This document shows, piece after piece, positions 17,823 to 26,439 of a stretch of 64,000 bases of DNA (position 1 is its first letter; every line of letters begins with the position of its first letter). A model generated the notes under the pieces. That model was given only the letters and a program-made list of their open reading frames with translations. It made no database searches and was not told the DNA's origin. Position numbers and translations under genes: made by a program. Location of the stretch: positions 248,001-312,000 of the forward strand of contig CAKVEC010000003.1 of the NCBI GenBank assembly GCA_934728255.1, given 5' to 3'. The stretch is from an uncultured Bacteroidales bacterium (lineage in GTDB: Bacteria > Bacteroidota > Bacteroidia > Bacteroidales > Paludibacteraceae).

Positions 17823-19433
17823 ATGACTACAACAATGAAAACAATAGCAAGATATATAGCCCTTTTCGGCTTGGTCTTCGGTCTGGCGGCGTGCGACAGT
17901 ATGCTTGATACTGCTCCCGAAGGTGCTACCAAGACCGAATCTCAGAAACAGGATGCGTTCAGCAAGAACCCTTCTACTTCGGCAGCCGACATCTCGGCAA
18001 TGTATGCACAGATGATTCAACTCTTTGCCGGTTTGGGCGAAGACGATTTGGAACGCCACTATGACTTCGGATATGCTTCGATGTGTATTATGCGCGATTG
18101 TATGGGGCAGGACTATGTGCGCCCCAATATCGGCTACAACTGGTTTGCTTCGGCAGGCGAATACTCCGACCGTGTCTATACTTCGCTCGAGATGCGTATG
18201 CACTGGCGTGAGTACTACAAGATTATCCGTGCCGCCAATGCGGTGATCGGAGGTATCGACAGCACCGCTACCGACGCTACCCTGCGTGCCAACCTCGGTC
18301 AGGCACGTGCCGTACGTGCGTTCTGCTATCTCGAGATGGCGCAACTCTACCAGTTCACCTACAGCGACGCTACCAAGAACCTCCCTTGCGTGCCTATCGT
18401 AACGGAGCAACTGACCTCGGAGCAGTCGGAGAACAACCCCCGTGCCACCGTGCAGCAGGTCTATGACCTCGTGCTGCGCGACCTCAACTATTCGGTCAGT
18501 GCGCTTGCCGGTTTCAATCGTGCCGACAAAGGTTATGTCAATCAGGCGGTTGCACTCGGTCTGCGTGCCCGCGCTAACCTTGCCCTCAAGAACTGGGTGG
18601 CTGCGGCTTCCGATGCCGATAGCGCACTCATCGTCTCGGGTGCAAGTATCTACACCCGTGAGGAGGTCTCCAAACCTACTTTCTGCTCCGCGGACGCCTC
18701 GTCCGTCCTGTGGGCGAATATCCTCACCGAGAGCAACGATGTCGTTTCGTCGGGTATTGTCAACTGGCAGGGACATGTCAGTTCGTTCTATACGCAGGGC
18801 TACACCAGCGTAGGTGCCTACAGTTCGATTTCTTCAATGCTCTACGCTAAAATCTCCGACACCGATGTGCGCAAAGGCTGGTGGCTCAATGAGAACAAAA
18901 CTTCGCCGCTCCTCGACAATGTAGCCTACTCGTGGTGGAAAGAGACCGCTGCCGGAGACGGAATGGAGTATGTGAACGTCAAATGGGGCTTGGCTGACGA
19001 CAACAGCACCTCTATGACCGCTGCGGCGGATTGGATCCTGATGCGTGCCGAAGAAATGCTCCTTATCAAAGCCGAAGGCTTGGCTCGCTCGGGCGACGAA
19101 GCAGGCGCACGTGCCGCACTCGCACAACTGACCGCGGAGCGCGACCCGCAGTACCAACAGACCGAGAGCAATCTCTTGGACGAAATCTGGTTCCAGCGCC
19201 GTATCGAACTCTGGGGTGAAGGTTTTGCGTTCTTCGATATTCTCCGTCTTGAGAAAACCATCAACCGCAAGAGCACCAACCTCGCTACCAGCAACTGGCC
19301 TGCGGCTTGGCAATATACTATCCAACCCAACGACCCCGTGCTGCTCTTCCTTATCCCCAGCGTGGAGATCGAGGCAAACCGGGGCATCAGCAATAGCGAC
19401 AACAACCAACAGGTGGCTACGCCTTCCGTTTAA
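17823..19433 (+). CDS. SusD/RagB-type surface lipoprotein
   Basis: 536 residues; the ATG follows the susC stop directly, with a second ATG at 17835 giving an equally good signal. Lipobox LAAC puts the acylated cysteine near residue 24. The helical TPR-like SusD fold is indicated by LGQARAVRAFCYLEMAQLYQ (about 160-180) and the C-terminal segment EIWFQRRIELWGEGFAFFDI, both hallmarks of the family. It forms the lid of the SusC pore and binds the substrate at the cell surface. Confidence 0.95.
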   Translation: MTTTMKTIARYIALFGLVFGLAACDSMLDTAPEGATKTESQKQDAFSKNPSTSAADISAMYAQMIQLFAGLGEDDLERHYDFGYASMCIMRDCMGQDYVRPNIGYNWFASAGEYSDRVYTSLEMRMHWREYYKIIRAANAVIGGIDSTATDATLRANLGQARAVRAFCYLEMAQLYQFTYSDATKNLPCVPIVTEQLTSEQSENNPRATVQQVYDLVLRDLNYSVSALAGFNRADKGYVNQAVALGLRARANLALKNWVAAASDADSALIVSGASIYTREEVSKPTFCSADASSVLWANILTESNDVVSSGIVNWQGHVSSFYTQGYTSVGAYSSISSMLYAKISDTDVRKGWWLNENKTSPLLDNVAYSWWKETAAGDGMEYVNVKWGLADDNSTSMTAAADWILMRAEEMLLIKAEGLARSGDEAGARAALAQLTAERDPQYQQTESNLLDEIWFQRRIELWGEGFAFFDILRLEKTINRKSTNLATSNWPAAWQYTIQPNDPVLLFLIPSVEIEANRGISNSDNNQQVATPSV

Positions 19434-19452
19434 TTACTAAAAGTTTACTATA

Positions 19453-20403
19453 ATGAAAACAAAATATCTGTATATCGCCCTTGCCGCCGTCGCGTTGGCG
19501 GGGTGCAACAACGAGATACCTACGCGCGGCGACTCGCCCGCATCAGAGGGGCTCTATATCTTCGACAATACACACACCTCGGTGGTCTATAAACCCGCCG
19601 ACGTGGCAATCGACAGCGCAATCATCTTCGGCCGTACTTCCTATCTTGAGGCGGCTGACTATGCCCTTACTCTGTCGGATTATATCGAGGGCTATTTGGA
19701 TGTGGCTGCCACTATCCATTTCAACGCCGGTCAGCAGTTCGACACCCTCATCGTGGACGCAACCAACCTGCCGATAGGTGCTTCTACCAATCTGACCATC
19801 GCTATTGCTGACGAAGATGCTACTCTCTACGGACGCAATGCCATTACCATCCGTTATGAGAAAGACTACAACTGGGCAAGCCGCGGCAAGGTACATTTCG
19901 TTTCCGGTTTCTGGAACGAAGAAGGCGATGTGGCTATCGAGAAAGCCGTCGAGGCAACCGATTCGCTCTTCCGTCTGGTAAGCCCCTATTTCTATATCGA
20001 TCCGGCCGATGAGACCGAAGAGGGTAGCGGCGTGAAAGAAGGCGACGGCTATTCGGTTGAGCAGGGATACCACCTCAAGTTCATCTTGGATGCCGACTAC
20101 AATGCCGTAAGCCTTGACGGTACACAAGATGGAGAGTACTTTGTTTATGAGGCATTTACGGGTATTACCGGTGCAACGGATGGCGAATACTCACTCTACT
20201 ATTCTTCAAGATATGACCCGGACTATTGTACTTTCTCTAACAATGGCAATGTGTTTACGTTTAGTGCCCTTCTGCCGTTAGCCGATGGTATGTACGGACC
20301 TTATGCCGAGCAATGGACGTGGACGGATGGTTGCCCCGCTTCGCTGCAAGGCGATGACACCGAGACCCCCGAAGAAGGCGAAACTCCCGAAACCGAAGAA
20401 TAA
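19453..20403 (+). CDS. Lipoprotein of the first SusCD locus, probably a surface ligand-binding protein
   Basis: 316 residues with a lipoprotein signal (lipobox LAGC, Cys at residue 18). The rest is beta-rich without a recognised catalytic motif; the middle (IHFNAGQQFDTLIVDATNLP, then LTIAIADEDATLYGRN) has the look of Calx-beta or DUF4843-like domains common in lipoproteins after SusD. An acidic Glu/Pro/Thr tail (ETPEEGETPETEE) closes the protein. Nineteen bases separate it from susD, so it is in the same transcript. The role is inferred from position only. Confidence 0.7.
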   Translation: MKTKYLYIALAAVALAGCNNEIPTRGDSPASEGLYIFDNTHTSVVYKPADVAIDSAIIFGRTSYLEAADYALTLSDYIEGYLDVAATIHFNAGQQFDTLIVDATNLPIGASTNLTIAIADEDATLYGRNAITIRYEKDYNWASRGKVHFVSGFWNEEGDVAIEKAVEATDSLFRLVSPYFYIDPADETEEGSGVKEGDGYSVEQGYHLKFILDADYNAVSLDGTQDGEYFVYEAFTGITGATDGEYSLYYSSRYDPDYCTFSNNGNVFTFSALLPLADGMYGPYAEQWTWTDGCPASLQGDDTETPEEGETPETEE

Positions 20404-20430
20404 TGTATGACTAACAAACGAACAAACTGT

Positions 20431-21405
20431 ATGAAAAAGTATATTTTGGTTTTACCTCTTGTTCTTGCAGCCTGCCTCGTAGGCTGCAAGCAAGAGAAAA
20501 ATGGCAATTTGGACGAGATTTTACTCGCCCGTCAGACGCTCACCAATGCCGATGCGTACTACTATGTGGAGACCGACGACGAAGGCAATACCTATTACGG
20601 TGCTACCGCCGATGTACGCAAACTGACCGTCGCTTTCTCGTCGGCCAACCTCTCGTTTGACTACACCGCCGGTGCGTTTGCAGGCGAGGGGGAGTTCTTC
20701 GAGTTGGAGTTCTGCGTTCCAGTGGACAGCCAATCGCTGGCAGTCGGCAAGTACGTGGGCGGTGAAGTGGCTCCGTTTGCCATCAACTTGGAAAACTCTT
20801 TTGCCGCTTCGGTAAACAACTCCACCCCTGTGAACCAACTGCCGTCGGCTGTTGAGGTCAATGTCAGCAAATCGGGCGACGAGTACACCGTCGAGATTGA
20901 TTACACCAATACGTGGGGCGGTAAACTCAAAGGCATCTATACGGGCAAAATCGAGTTCAAGGATGTAGCCTGGTATGGCGAACCAACCGAGGCAACCGAG
21001 TTCCATATCGAGCACCCCGAATCGGTAGAGATTGAAGCCGATGAGCAGAACGAAGCCTACTGGACATATTATGAGGTAACGCTCCATACCGTTACCATCA
21101 CCGATACCGTTGGCAACACGTTGGTCATCGACTTGGAGGCGGAAGACGAGAATGCCATCGAATCCCTTCCTGCAGGCGAATACGATGCTATCTATTCCGG
21201 CACCTGGGCATTAGGCGATACCTTTGCCGATTTCTATCGTTCCGGTGAAGCCGAGACCTCCTATCTGCTTACTCCCGACGGGCATTACTATTACCTCACT
21301 GCTACTGCGCCTTTGGTCATCGCTTATGACGAGACCGGCGAACTGACCACCCTCACTTTTTCTGCCGAGAGTGCATATGGTACGGTTGTAACGGTAGCAT
21401 TATAA
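20431..21405 (+). CDS. Lipoprotein of the first SusCD locus, unknown function
   Basis: 324 residues from the ATG at 20431, preferred over 20407 because it starts directly with a lipoprotein signal (MKKYILVLPLVLAACLVGCK). It is beta-rich and very acidic. Two halves show similar strand patterns (YYVETDDEGNTYYGATADVR near the start; YYYLTATAPLVIAYDETGEL near the end), suggesting repeated beta domains. No known domain recognised. It is the last gene before a clear terminator, so the four-gene unit susC-susD-lipoprotein-lipoprotein is one operon. Confidence 0.7.
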   Translation: MKKYILVLPLVLAACLVGCKQEKNGNLDEILLARQTLTNADAYYYVETDDEGNTYYGATADVRKLTVAFSSANLSFDYTAGAFAGEGEFFELEFCVPVDSQSLAVGKYVGGEVAPFAINLENSFAASVNNSTPVNQLPSAVEVNVSKSGDEYTVEIDYTNTWGGKLKGIYTGKIEFKDVAWYGEPTEATEFHIEHPESVEIEADEQNEAYWTYYEVTLHTVTITDTVGNTLVIDLEAEDENAIESLPAGEYDAIYSGTWALGDTFADFYRSGEAETSYLLTPDGHYYYLTATAPLVIAYDETGELTTLTFSAESAYGTVVTVAL

Positions 21406-21419
21406 GATTGGTCTGTACT

Positions 21420-21461
21420 ATAAAAGAGACTGCCAGACACTGGTCAGACGGTCTCTTTTAT
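21420..21461 (+). terminator. Terminator of the first SusCD operon
   Basis: ATAAAAGAGAC (21420-21430) pairs with GTCTCTTTTAT (21451-21461); T-rich sequence follows. Confidence 0.85.
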
Positions 21462-21495
21462 ATGTCGTTTTTTCTTGAAATTATACAATATGGTC

Positions 21496-21521
21496 GGGGA
21501 CGCGGACGCCTCGTCTGCGGT
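21496..21521. repeat. GC-rich palindromic repeat, diverged copy
   Basis: GGGGACGCGGACGCCTCGTC, then TGCGGT. Compared with the copies at 35474, 44416 and 44482, a G-to-A change in the left arm is matched by a C-to-T change in the right arm, and a second right-arm change leaves a G-U pair, so the stem can still form. Confidence 0.7.
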
Positions 21522-21648
21522 CAAGTCGTCAGACTTGTTTGCTTTTTCGATGTCTTTTTAGGCTTGTTAGACATCCTCTTTTATTGTATAGAGTTATCTA
21601 TAGACAATAACTGGAAATATGCATTATATGCAACACGTATGCTTTCTA

Positions 21649-21693
21649 ATACCAATTACGTAGAAAAGACGTAGAAAGGACGGAGAAAGAATT
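21649..21693. repeat. 45-bp dispersed repeat, copy 1
   Basis: Differs by one base from 60401-60445. Contains an internal 11-bp tandem unit (GACGTAGAAAG-like, three copies). Confidence 0.9.
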
Positions 21694-21799
21694 TGCTTTT
21701 ATGCTTAGAGTAAGCCGCTTTTTTATTCAGATTATACACTTTTTTTATGCATATCTGCATATATTTTCGTATAGTGTTGCCTGTATGCATATTCGGTGT

Positions 21800-21831
21800 C
21801 TTGCGTATGTCAAAATAAAGTCGTAATTTTG
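21800..21831 (+). promoter_or_regulatory. Promoter of pheS
   Basis: CTTG (21800-21803), 20 bases, TAATTTTG (21824-21831): matches the -33/-7 Bacteroides pattern. Short leader of about 20 bases to the ATG at 21858. Confidence 0.55.
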
Positions 21832-21857
21832 TGCGCTTTTTATAAAATGGTGTTATT

Positions 21858-22898
21858 ATGTCAATGAAAGAACGCATACAGAACCTGTTACTGCAGGTGG
21901 GCGATATGAAGGCAACTAATGCCGAGGAATTGGAATCGCTGCGTATCAAGTATCTCAGTAAGAAAGGTGAGATTACCGAATTGTTCAACGAGTTCCGCGA
22001 GGTGCCTAAAGAGGAAAAGAAAGAACTCGGTCAGGCACTCAACCAACTCCGTCAGCAAGCCGAAGCACGCATCAACGAGATGCGTGAACAGTTTGAGGCA
22101 ACCCGTGCGCAGCAGGATAAACTCGACCTTACACGTACGCCCGATCCTATTGAGTTGGGGACACGCCATCCGCTTTCGCTGGTGCGTGAGGAGATTATCG
22201 ACATCTTTTCCCGTATAGGCTTTACGGTTGCAGAGGGACCTGAGGTGGAGGACGATAAGCACGTATATGGTATGCTCAATTTCCCCCCCGAGCACCCCGC
22301 ACGCGATATGCAGGATACTTTCTTTATAGAGAAAGAAATTGGCGTGCAGAAGCCGACCGATGTACTGCTCCGTTCGCATACCAGTAGTGTGCAGACACGT
22401 GTGATGACAAGTCAGAAACCACCTATCCGTGTTCTCTGCCCCGGTCGCGTCTATCGCAACGAGGCGATCTCTGCGCGTGCGCATTGTTTCTTCCACCAGG
22501 TGGAGGGGCTCTATGTGGATAAGAATGTGTCGTTTGCCGATTTGCGCGAGGTGTTGCTCTATTTCGCCAAGGAGATGTTCGGTCCCGATACCAAGATTCG
22601 TCTGCGCCCCTCTTATTTCCCGTTTACGGAGCCTTCTGCCGAGATGGACATCTCCTGCGACCTCTGCGGCGGTAAGGGATGTTCGTTCTGCAAAGGTACA
22701 GGATGGGTGGAAATACTCGGATGCGGTATGGTTGACCCGAATGTATTGGAGTCGTGTGGTATCGATTCTAAGGTATATACCGGTTATGCGTTCGGTATGG
22801 GCGTAGAACGTATCACCAACCTGAAATATCGTGTCAAAGACCTGCGTCTCTTCTCGGAGAACGATGTCCGTTTCCTCCGCCAGTTTGAGAGTTGCTAA
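21858..22898 (+). CDS. pheS: Phenylalanyl-tRNA synthetase alpha subunit
   Basis: 346 residues, normal length. N-terminal coiled-coil (about 1-90, tRNA binding) followed by the class II catalytic core. Motif 2 is visible as PIRVLCPGRVYRNEAI and motif 3 as GFAFGMGVERI-like sequence (GYAFGMGVERITNLKYRVKD). A cysteine-rich insert CDLCGGKGCSFCKGTGW (about residues 273-289) looks like a small zinc knuckle, as in other Bacteroidales PheS proteins. It charges tRNA-Phe together with PheT, which is not encoded here. It sits alone between two sus loci, with its own promoter and terminator. Confidence 0.97.
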   Translation: MSMKERIQNLLLQVGDMKATNAEELESLRIKYLSKKGEITELFNEFREVPKEEKKELGQALNQLRQQAEARINEMREQFEATRAQQDKLDLTRTPDPIELGTRHPLSLVREEIIDIFSRIGFTVAEGPEVEDDKHVYGMLNFPPEHPARDMQDTFFIEKEIGVQKPTDVLLRSHTSSVQTRVMTSQKPPIRVLCPGRVYRNEAISARAHCFFHQVEGLYVDKNVSFADLREVLLYFAKEMFGPDTKIRLRPSYFPFTEPSAEMDISCDLCGGKGCSFCKGTGWVEILGCGMVDPNVLESCGIDSKVYTGYAFGMGVERITNLKYRVKDLRLFSENDVRFLRQFESC

Positions 22899-22914
22899 TC
22901 TCTAATCTCTCAAC

Positions 22915-22965
22915 TAAAACACTGCTCCCTCGTAAGTTTTTTGCTTGCGGGGGAACAGTGTTTTA
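22915..22965 (+). terminator. Terminator of pheS
   Basis: TAAAACACTG ... CAGTGTTTTA with further pairing of CTCCCTCG and the CGGGGGA side; T-rich loop. Confidence 0.85.
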
Positions 22966-23215
22966 TGTCTGCTATATTTCGTTTTCTTTCTCTTTCTTCT
23001 ACTACACGAATACACATTGCATTTGCTTTGTGTAAATCGTCGTTGTGAAATTGATGTATTGTTTTATATTGCATATTATCAGTTTATTATGGTTTTAATG
23101 TAGTAGTATTGTGTAGTTCGTAAAAATATGAATTATGTTATAAAACATATTTTCAAAATTTGTTTCCTTATTAAATATGCTGTACTTTTGCACCGCTTTT
23201 CAATAATCAACTACG
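22966..23215. other. AT-rich intergenic region before the beta-glucan locus
   Basis: No gene seen. It contains the susC promoter at 23159-23190; no regulator gene or clear operator was found. Confidence 0.7.
23159..23190 (+). promoter_or_regulatory. Promoter of the beta-glucan utilisation locus
   Basis: TTTG (23159-23162), 20 bases, TACTTTTG (23183-23190): same boxes and spacing as the promoter of the first susC gene. Confidence 0.65.
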
Positions 23216-26200
23216 ATGATGAAACAGAAACTATTTTCGATTTTAAGTTTGATCCTTTTCTCTGCTTCTATGCTCTGTGCGCAGACTATCACCGTATCAG
23301 GTGTCGTTATGGCAGAGGGCGAACCCGACCCTGTTATCGGTGCTAACGTGATGGTTAAGGGAACTACCAATGGTACCATTACCGATTTCGATGGTAATTT
23401 CTCCCTCCAAGCCAAGAGCGGAGATGTGCTGCTCATATCTTATATGGGCTACAAGTCTCAGGAACTAAAAGCCACCGCTTCTCCTATGCGCATTACTCTC
23501 AAACCCGACAATGTGATGCTTGAGGAGGTTGTTGCTATCGGATATGGTACTATGAAGAAATCAGACCTTACAGGCGCAGTTACTTCTGTGAAAGCCGATG
23601 AACTGATGAAAGCCCCGGTTTCCGGTCTCGACCAGGCACTTCAAGGGCGTGCAGCGGGCGTTACGGTTACTACCAACTCCGGTCAGCCCGGTGAGGCGGC
23701 CACTATCCGCATTCGCGGTATCGGTTCGGCTATCGGTGGTAACGACCCTCTGTACGTGGTCGATGGTGTGATTACGAGCGACATCTCCTTCCTCGCACCC
23801 AACGACATACAATCGATGGAGATACTCAAAGACGCTTCCGCTACTGCCATATATGGTTCGCGTGGTGCTAACGGCGTTATCCTCGTTACTACCAAGTCCG
23901 GTGCACAGACAGGCGCAAAGCCAAACATTACTTTCGATGCCTATTGGGGCTTCCAAAACCGTTGGAAGAAACTCGACTTGATGGACTCTCGCGCTCAGGC
24001 AGAGACCGAGTTGCGTATCGGTGCTATGCGTAATGGTGCGGAAGAGATAGCCTATTATAATACGAACGGCTTTTCTGCATGGCTCAAGAACTATAAATTG
24101 GGAAAATCGGTTTATTACCCCAACAATTTCGATTATTCGCTTCAGGAAACCGATTGGCAGGACGAGGTATTCAATAGCAATGCCTTTATGCACAATTATA
24201 ATTTGAGTGTGGACGGCGGTAATGACAAGGGACATTATGCTCTCTCTGCCAACTACTTCGGGCAGGACGGTACTATCATAGGCAGTAACTACAACCGCTT
24301 CACCATTCGTTTGAACTCGGACTACGAGATTCGCAAGTGGTTGAAAGTAGGCGAGCATTTGTCTTTTATGACCTCCTCCGGGCGTAATGCAATGAACAAT
24401 AGTTCGTCCGCAGGCGCATCTGTTATCTCTGCTGCTTTGGCAATGGGGCAATGGGATCCCGTATATTATCCCGAGGGTAGTACAAACGTAAATGGCGAAG
24501 ACTTGTCAGGACACTATGCTGCGGGGTCTAATTTCAAGAATGTAACCAACCCATACCAGATGGTGTATAATACGGAACCCTCAAAGAAAACGGAACGTGC
24601 CGTAGGAGATATTTATTTGGAAATCAAACCTATTGACGGATTGACGATTCGTCCGAGTTTCTCAATGGACTATGCGCTGATTCGTGAACGCAATTTTACC
24701 TACCCGAATACGTATACTTCGTACAACTATTCGGAGAAGAACTCTATCACTTCTTCTATGGAGCGGGATTGCTCGTTGCTGGAAGAAACAACTATTACGT
24801 ATGCCAAGAAAATAGGCAAGCATAATTTCTCCATCATGGCAGGACAAACATGGCAGGAGTATAACACGTATAGTATCAGCGGTTCGGGTTCGCAGATTAT
24901 GAACCCGATTTCCAGTAACTGGTATTTGAGTAACGCTACCGATGACCAAATGCCTACTGGCGACGGTGTATCGCGTATTCGTCGTATCTCTTTCTTGGGG
25001 CGTGCGTTCTATTCGTATGGCGACCGTTATATGATTACCGCAAACTTCCGTGCCGACGCTTCCTCCCGCTTCAGCAAAGACCCATGGGGCTATTTCCCGT
25101 CAGTGGCTTTGGCATGGCGTATGAGTGAGGAAAGTTGGTTGAAAGAGGTAGAGTGGCTCGACAACTTGAAACTGCGTGCCGGTTTCGGTCAGGTTGGTAA
25201 TGATGGTATTCCTTCGAGTTCGTTTGTAGCAAATATGGAGTCCGGCAACAAATTGTTCTTCGGTTATCCGCTGGGTATCGGTCAGACTTCCGCCACGGGT
25301 GCCGCTGTACAGGTGCAGGTGAATACCGATGGCAAGTGGGAAACCAACCAACAGTGGGATGCCGGTGTGGACTTTGCTTTCTGGAATGGCAAATTGAGCG
25401 GAACGGTGGATTATTTCCTGCGTGATACCAAGGATGCGCTCCTGTACGTGAATGCTCCTGCACACGTGGGCAACCGCGGCTCTATGATTAAGAATGTAGG
25501 TAACATCCGCAACCAGGGTGTGGAAATCTCTCTCAACCACGAGAACCAAGTGGCTAAGGTGCACTATAATATAGGCGGTAATGTAAGTTATATTCACAAC
25601 GAACTGACGGCCGTCAATGGCGGTTCTCCGTTGTGGGGTACGCATACCAAGACCGATGTCGGTATGCCTCTCAACTCCTTCTGGGGTTATAAGTATGAAG
25701 GTATCTACCAGTCGGACGAGGAGGCATTGGAGCAGTTGTATTCCTACACGGAGAGTACCATCGGTGTGCATGCGGGTGATGCTCGCTATACCGACCTGAA
25801 CGGTGACGGAAAGTTGGACGAGAACGACAGAACCAATATAGGCAATCCGTTCCCGAAATTGACGTATGGTTTGAATCTCGGTGCAGAGTTCTATGGCGTG
25901 GACATACAGTTGTTCTTCCAAGGTGTGTATGGCAATAAAATCTACAATGCGCTTCGTGAACGATTGGAGGGAGATGGTACAAGCAACGCTTTGGCTACTT
26001 ATATGACAGACAATGTGTGGGTAGGCTACACCGATGTTGTACGTGAGGCATTGTTGAACCAAGGTGTGAACTGGATGGAAATGGAAAATCGCCAAGGTAC
26101 TATTCCTAACCCGCTTGGCAGTCCGACCAATACGGAACATTCCACCCGTTTCATTGAGGACGGTAGTTATTTCCGCTTGAAGAACGCACAGATAGGCTAT

Positions 26201-26383
26201 ACATTGCCTAAGAACATCACGCAGAAGTTCCTGTGCAATCGCCTGCGTTTCTATGTTACGGCAAGCAACCTGTTCACTATCACCAAGTATTCAGGATATG
26301 ACCCGGAAGTGGGAGACGGTGTGGACTATGGTAACTATCCGCAGAGCCGTACATTCACATTTGGTCTGAATGCTACGTTCTAA
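23216..26383 (+). CDS. SusC-type TonB-dependent transporter of the beta-glucan locus
   Basis: 1055 residues; two consecutive ATGs (23216, 23219). Signal peptide ends near residue 22 (MLCAQ). Carboxypeptidase-regulatory-like domain with GTTNGTITDFDGNFSL, plug domain with IRIRGIGSAIGGNDPLYVVD and YGSRGANGVILVTTKSG, then a barrel ending in FGLNATF. It forms with the next gene the outer-membrane import complex. The enzymes encoded downstream (three GH16, GH128, GH3 and a phosphorylase) point to beta-1,3-glucan oligosaccharides as cargo. Confidence 0.95.
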   Translation: MMKQKLFSILSLILFSASMLCAQTITVSGVVMAEGEPDPVIGANVMVKGTTNGTITDFDGNFSLQAKSGDVLLISYMGYKSQELKATASPMRITLKPDNVMLEEVVAIGYGTMKKSDLTGAVTSVKADELMKAPVSGLDQALQGRAAGVTVTTNSGQPGEAATIRIRGIGSAIGGNDPLYVVDGVITSDISFLAPNDIQSMEILKDASATAIYGSRGANGVILVTTKSGAQTGAKPNITFDAYWGFQNRWKKLDLMDSRAQAETELRIGAMRNGAEEIAYYNTNGFSAWLKNYKLGKSVYYPNNFDYSLQETDWQDEVFNSNAFMHNYNLSVDGGNDKGHYALSANYFGQDGTIIGSNYNRFTIRLNSDYEIRKWLKVGEHLSFMTSSGRNAMNNSSSAGASVISAALAMGQWDPVYYPEGSTNVNGEDLSGHYAAGSNFKNVTNPYQMVYNTEPSKKTERAVGDIYLEIKPIDGLTIRPSFSMDYALIRERNFTYPNTYTSYNYSEKNSITSSMERDCSLLEETTITYAKKIGKHNFSIMAGQTWQEYNTYSISGSGSQIMNPISSNWYLSNATDDQMPTGDGVSRIRRISFLGRAFYSYGDRYMITANFRADASSRFSKDPWGYFPSVALAWRMSEESWLKEVEWLDNLKLRAGFGQVGNDGIPSSSFVANMESGNKLFFGYPLGIGQTSATGAAVQVQVNTDGKWETNQQWDAGVDFAFWNGKLSGTVDYFLRDTKDALLYVNAPAHVGNRGSMIKNVGNIRNQGVEISLNHENQVAKVHYNIGGNVSYIHNELTAVNGGSPLWGTHTKTDVGMPLNSFWGYKYEGIYQSDEEALEQLYSYTESTIGVHAGDARYTDLNGDGKLDENDRTNIGNPFPKLTYGLNLGAEFYGVDIQLFFQGVYGNKIYNALRERLEGDGTSNALATYMTDNVWVGYTDVVREALLNQGVNWMEMENRQGTIPNPLGSPTNTEHSTRFIEDGSYFRLKNAQIGYTLPKNITQKFLCNRLRFYVTASNLFTITKYSGYDPEVGDGVDYGNYPQSRTFTFGLNATF

Positions 26384-26439
26384 AGTGTGATGAACAACGA
26401 ACAAAGGAATTAAGAACGAAGAATAAATTGGTACTTATT

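Larger units (their letters stand above)
21462..21857. other. Intergenic region before pheS
   Basis: No convincing gene. It holds a degenerate copy of the GC-rich palindrome (21496-21521), a 45-bp dispersed repeat (21649-21693), several ATGCAT-type motifs (21748-21792) and the pheS promoter. Confidence 0.75.

Noticed and set aside
21408..21674. 88-residue plus-strand frame between the first SusCD locus and pheS
   Set aside because: It runs through the operon terminator and the repeat elements, with no domain or start signal.
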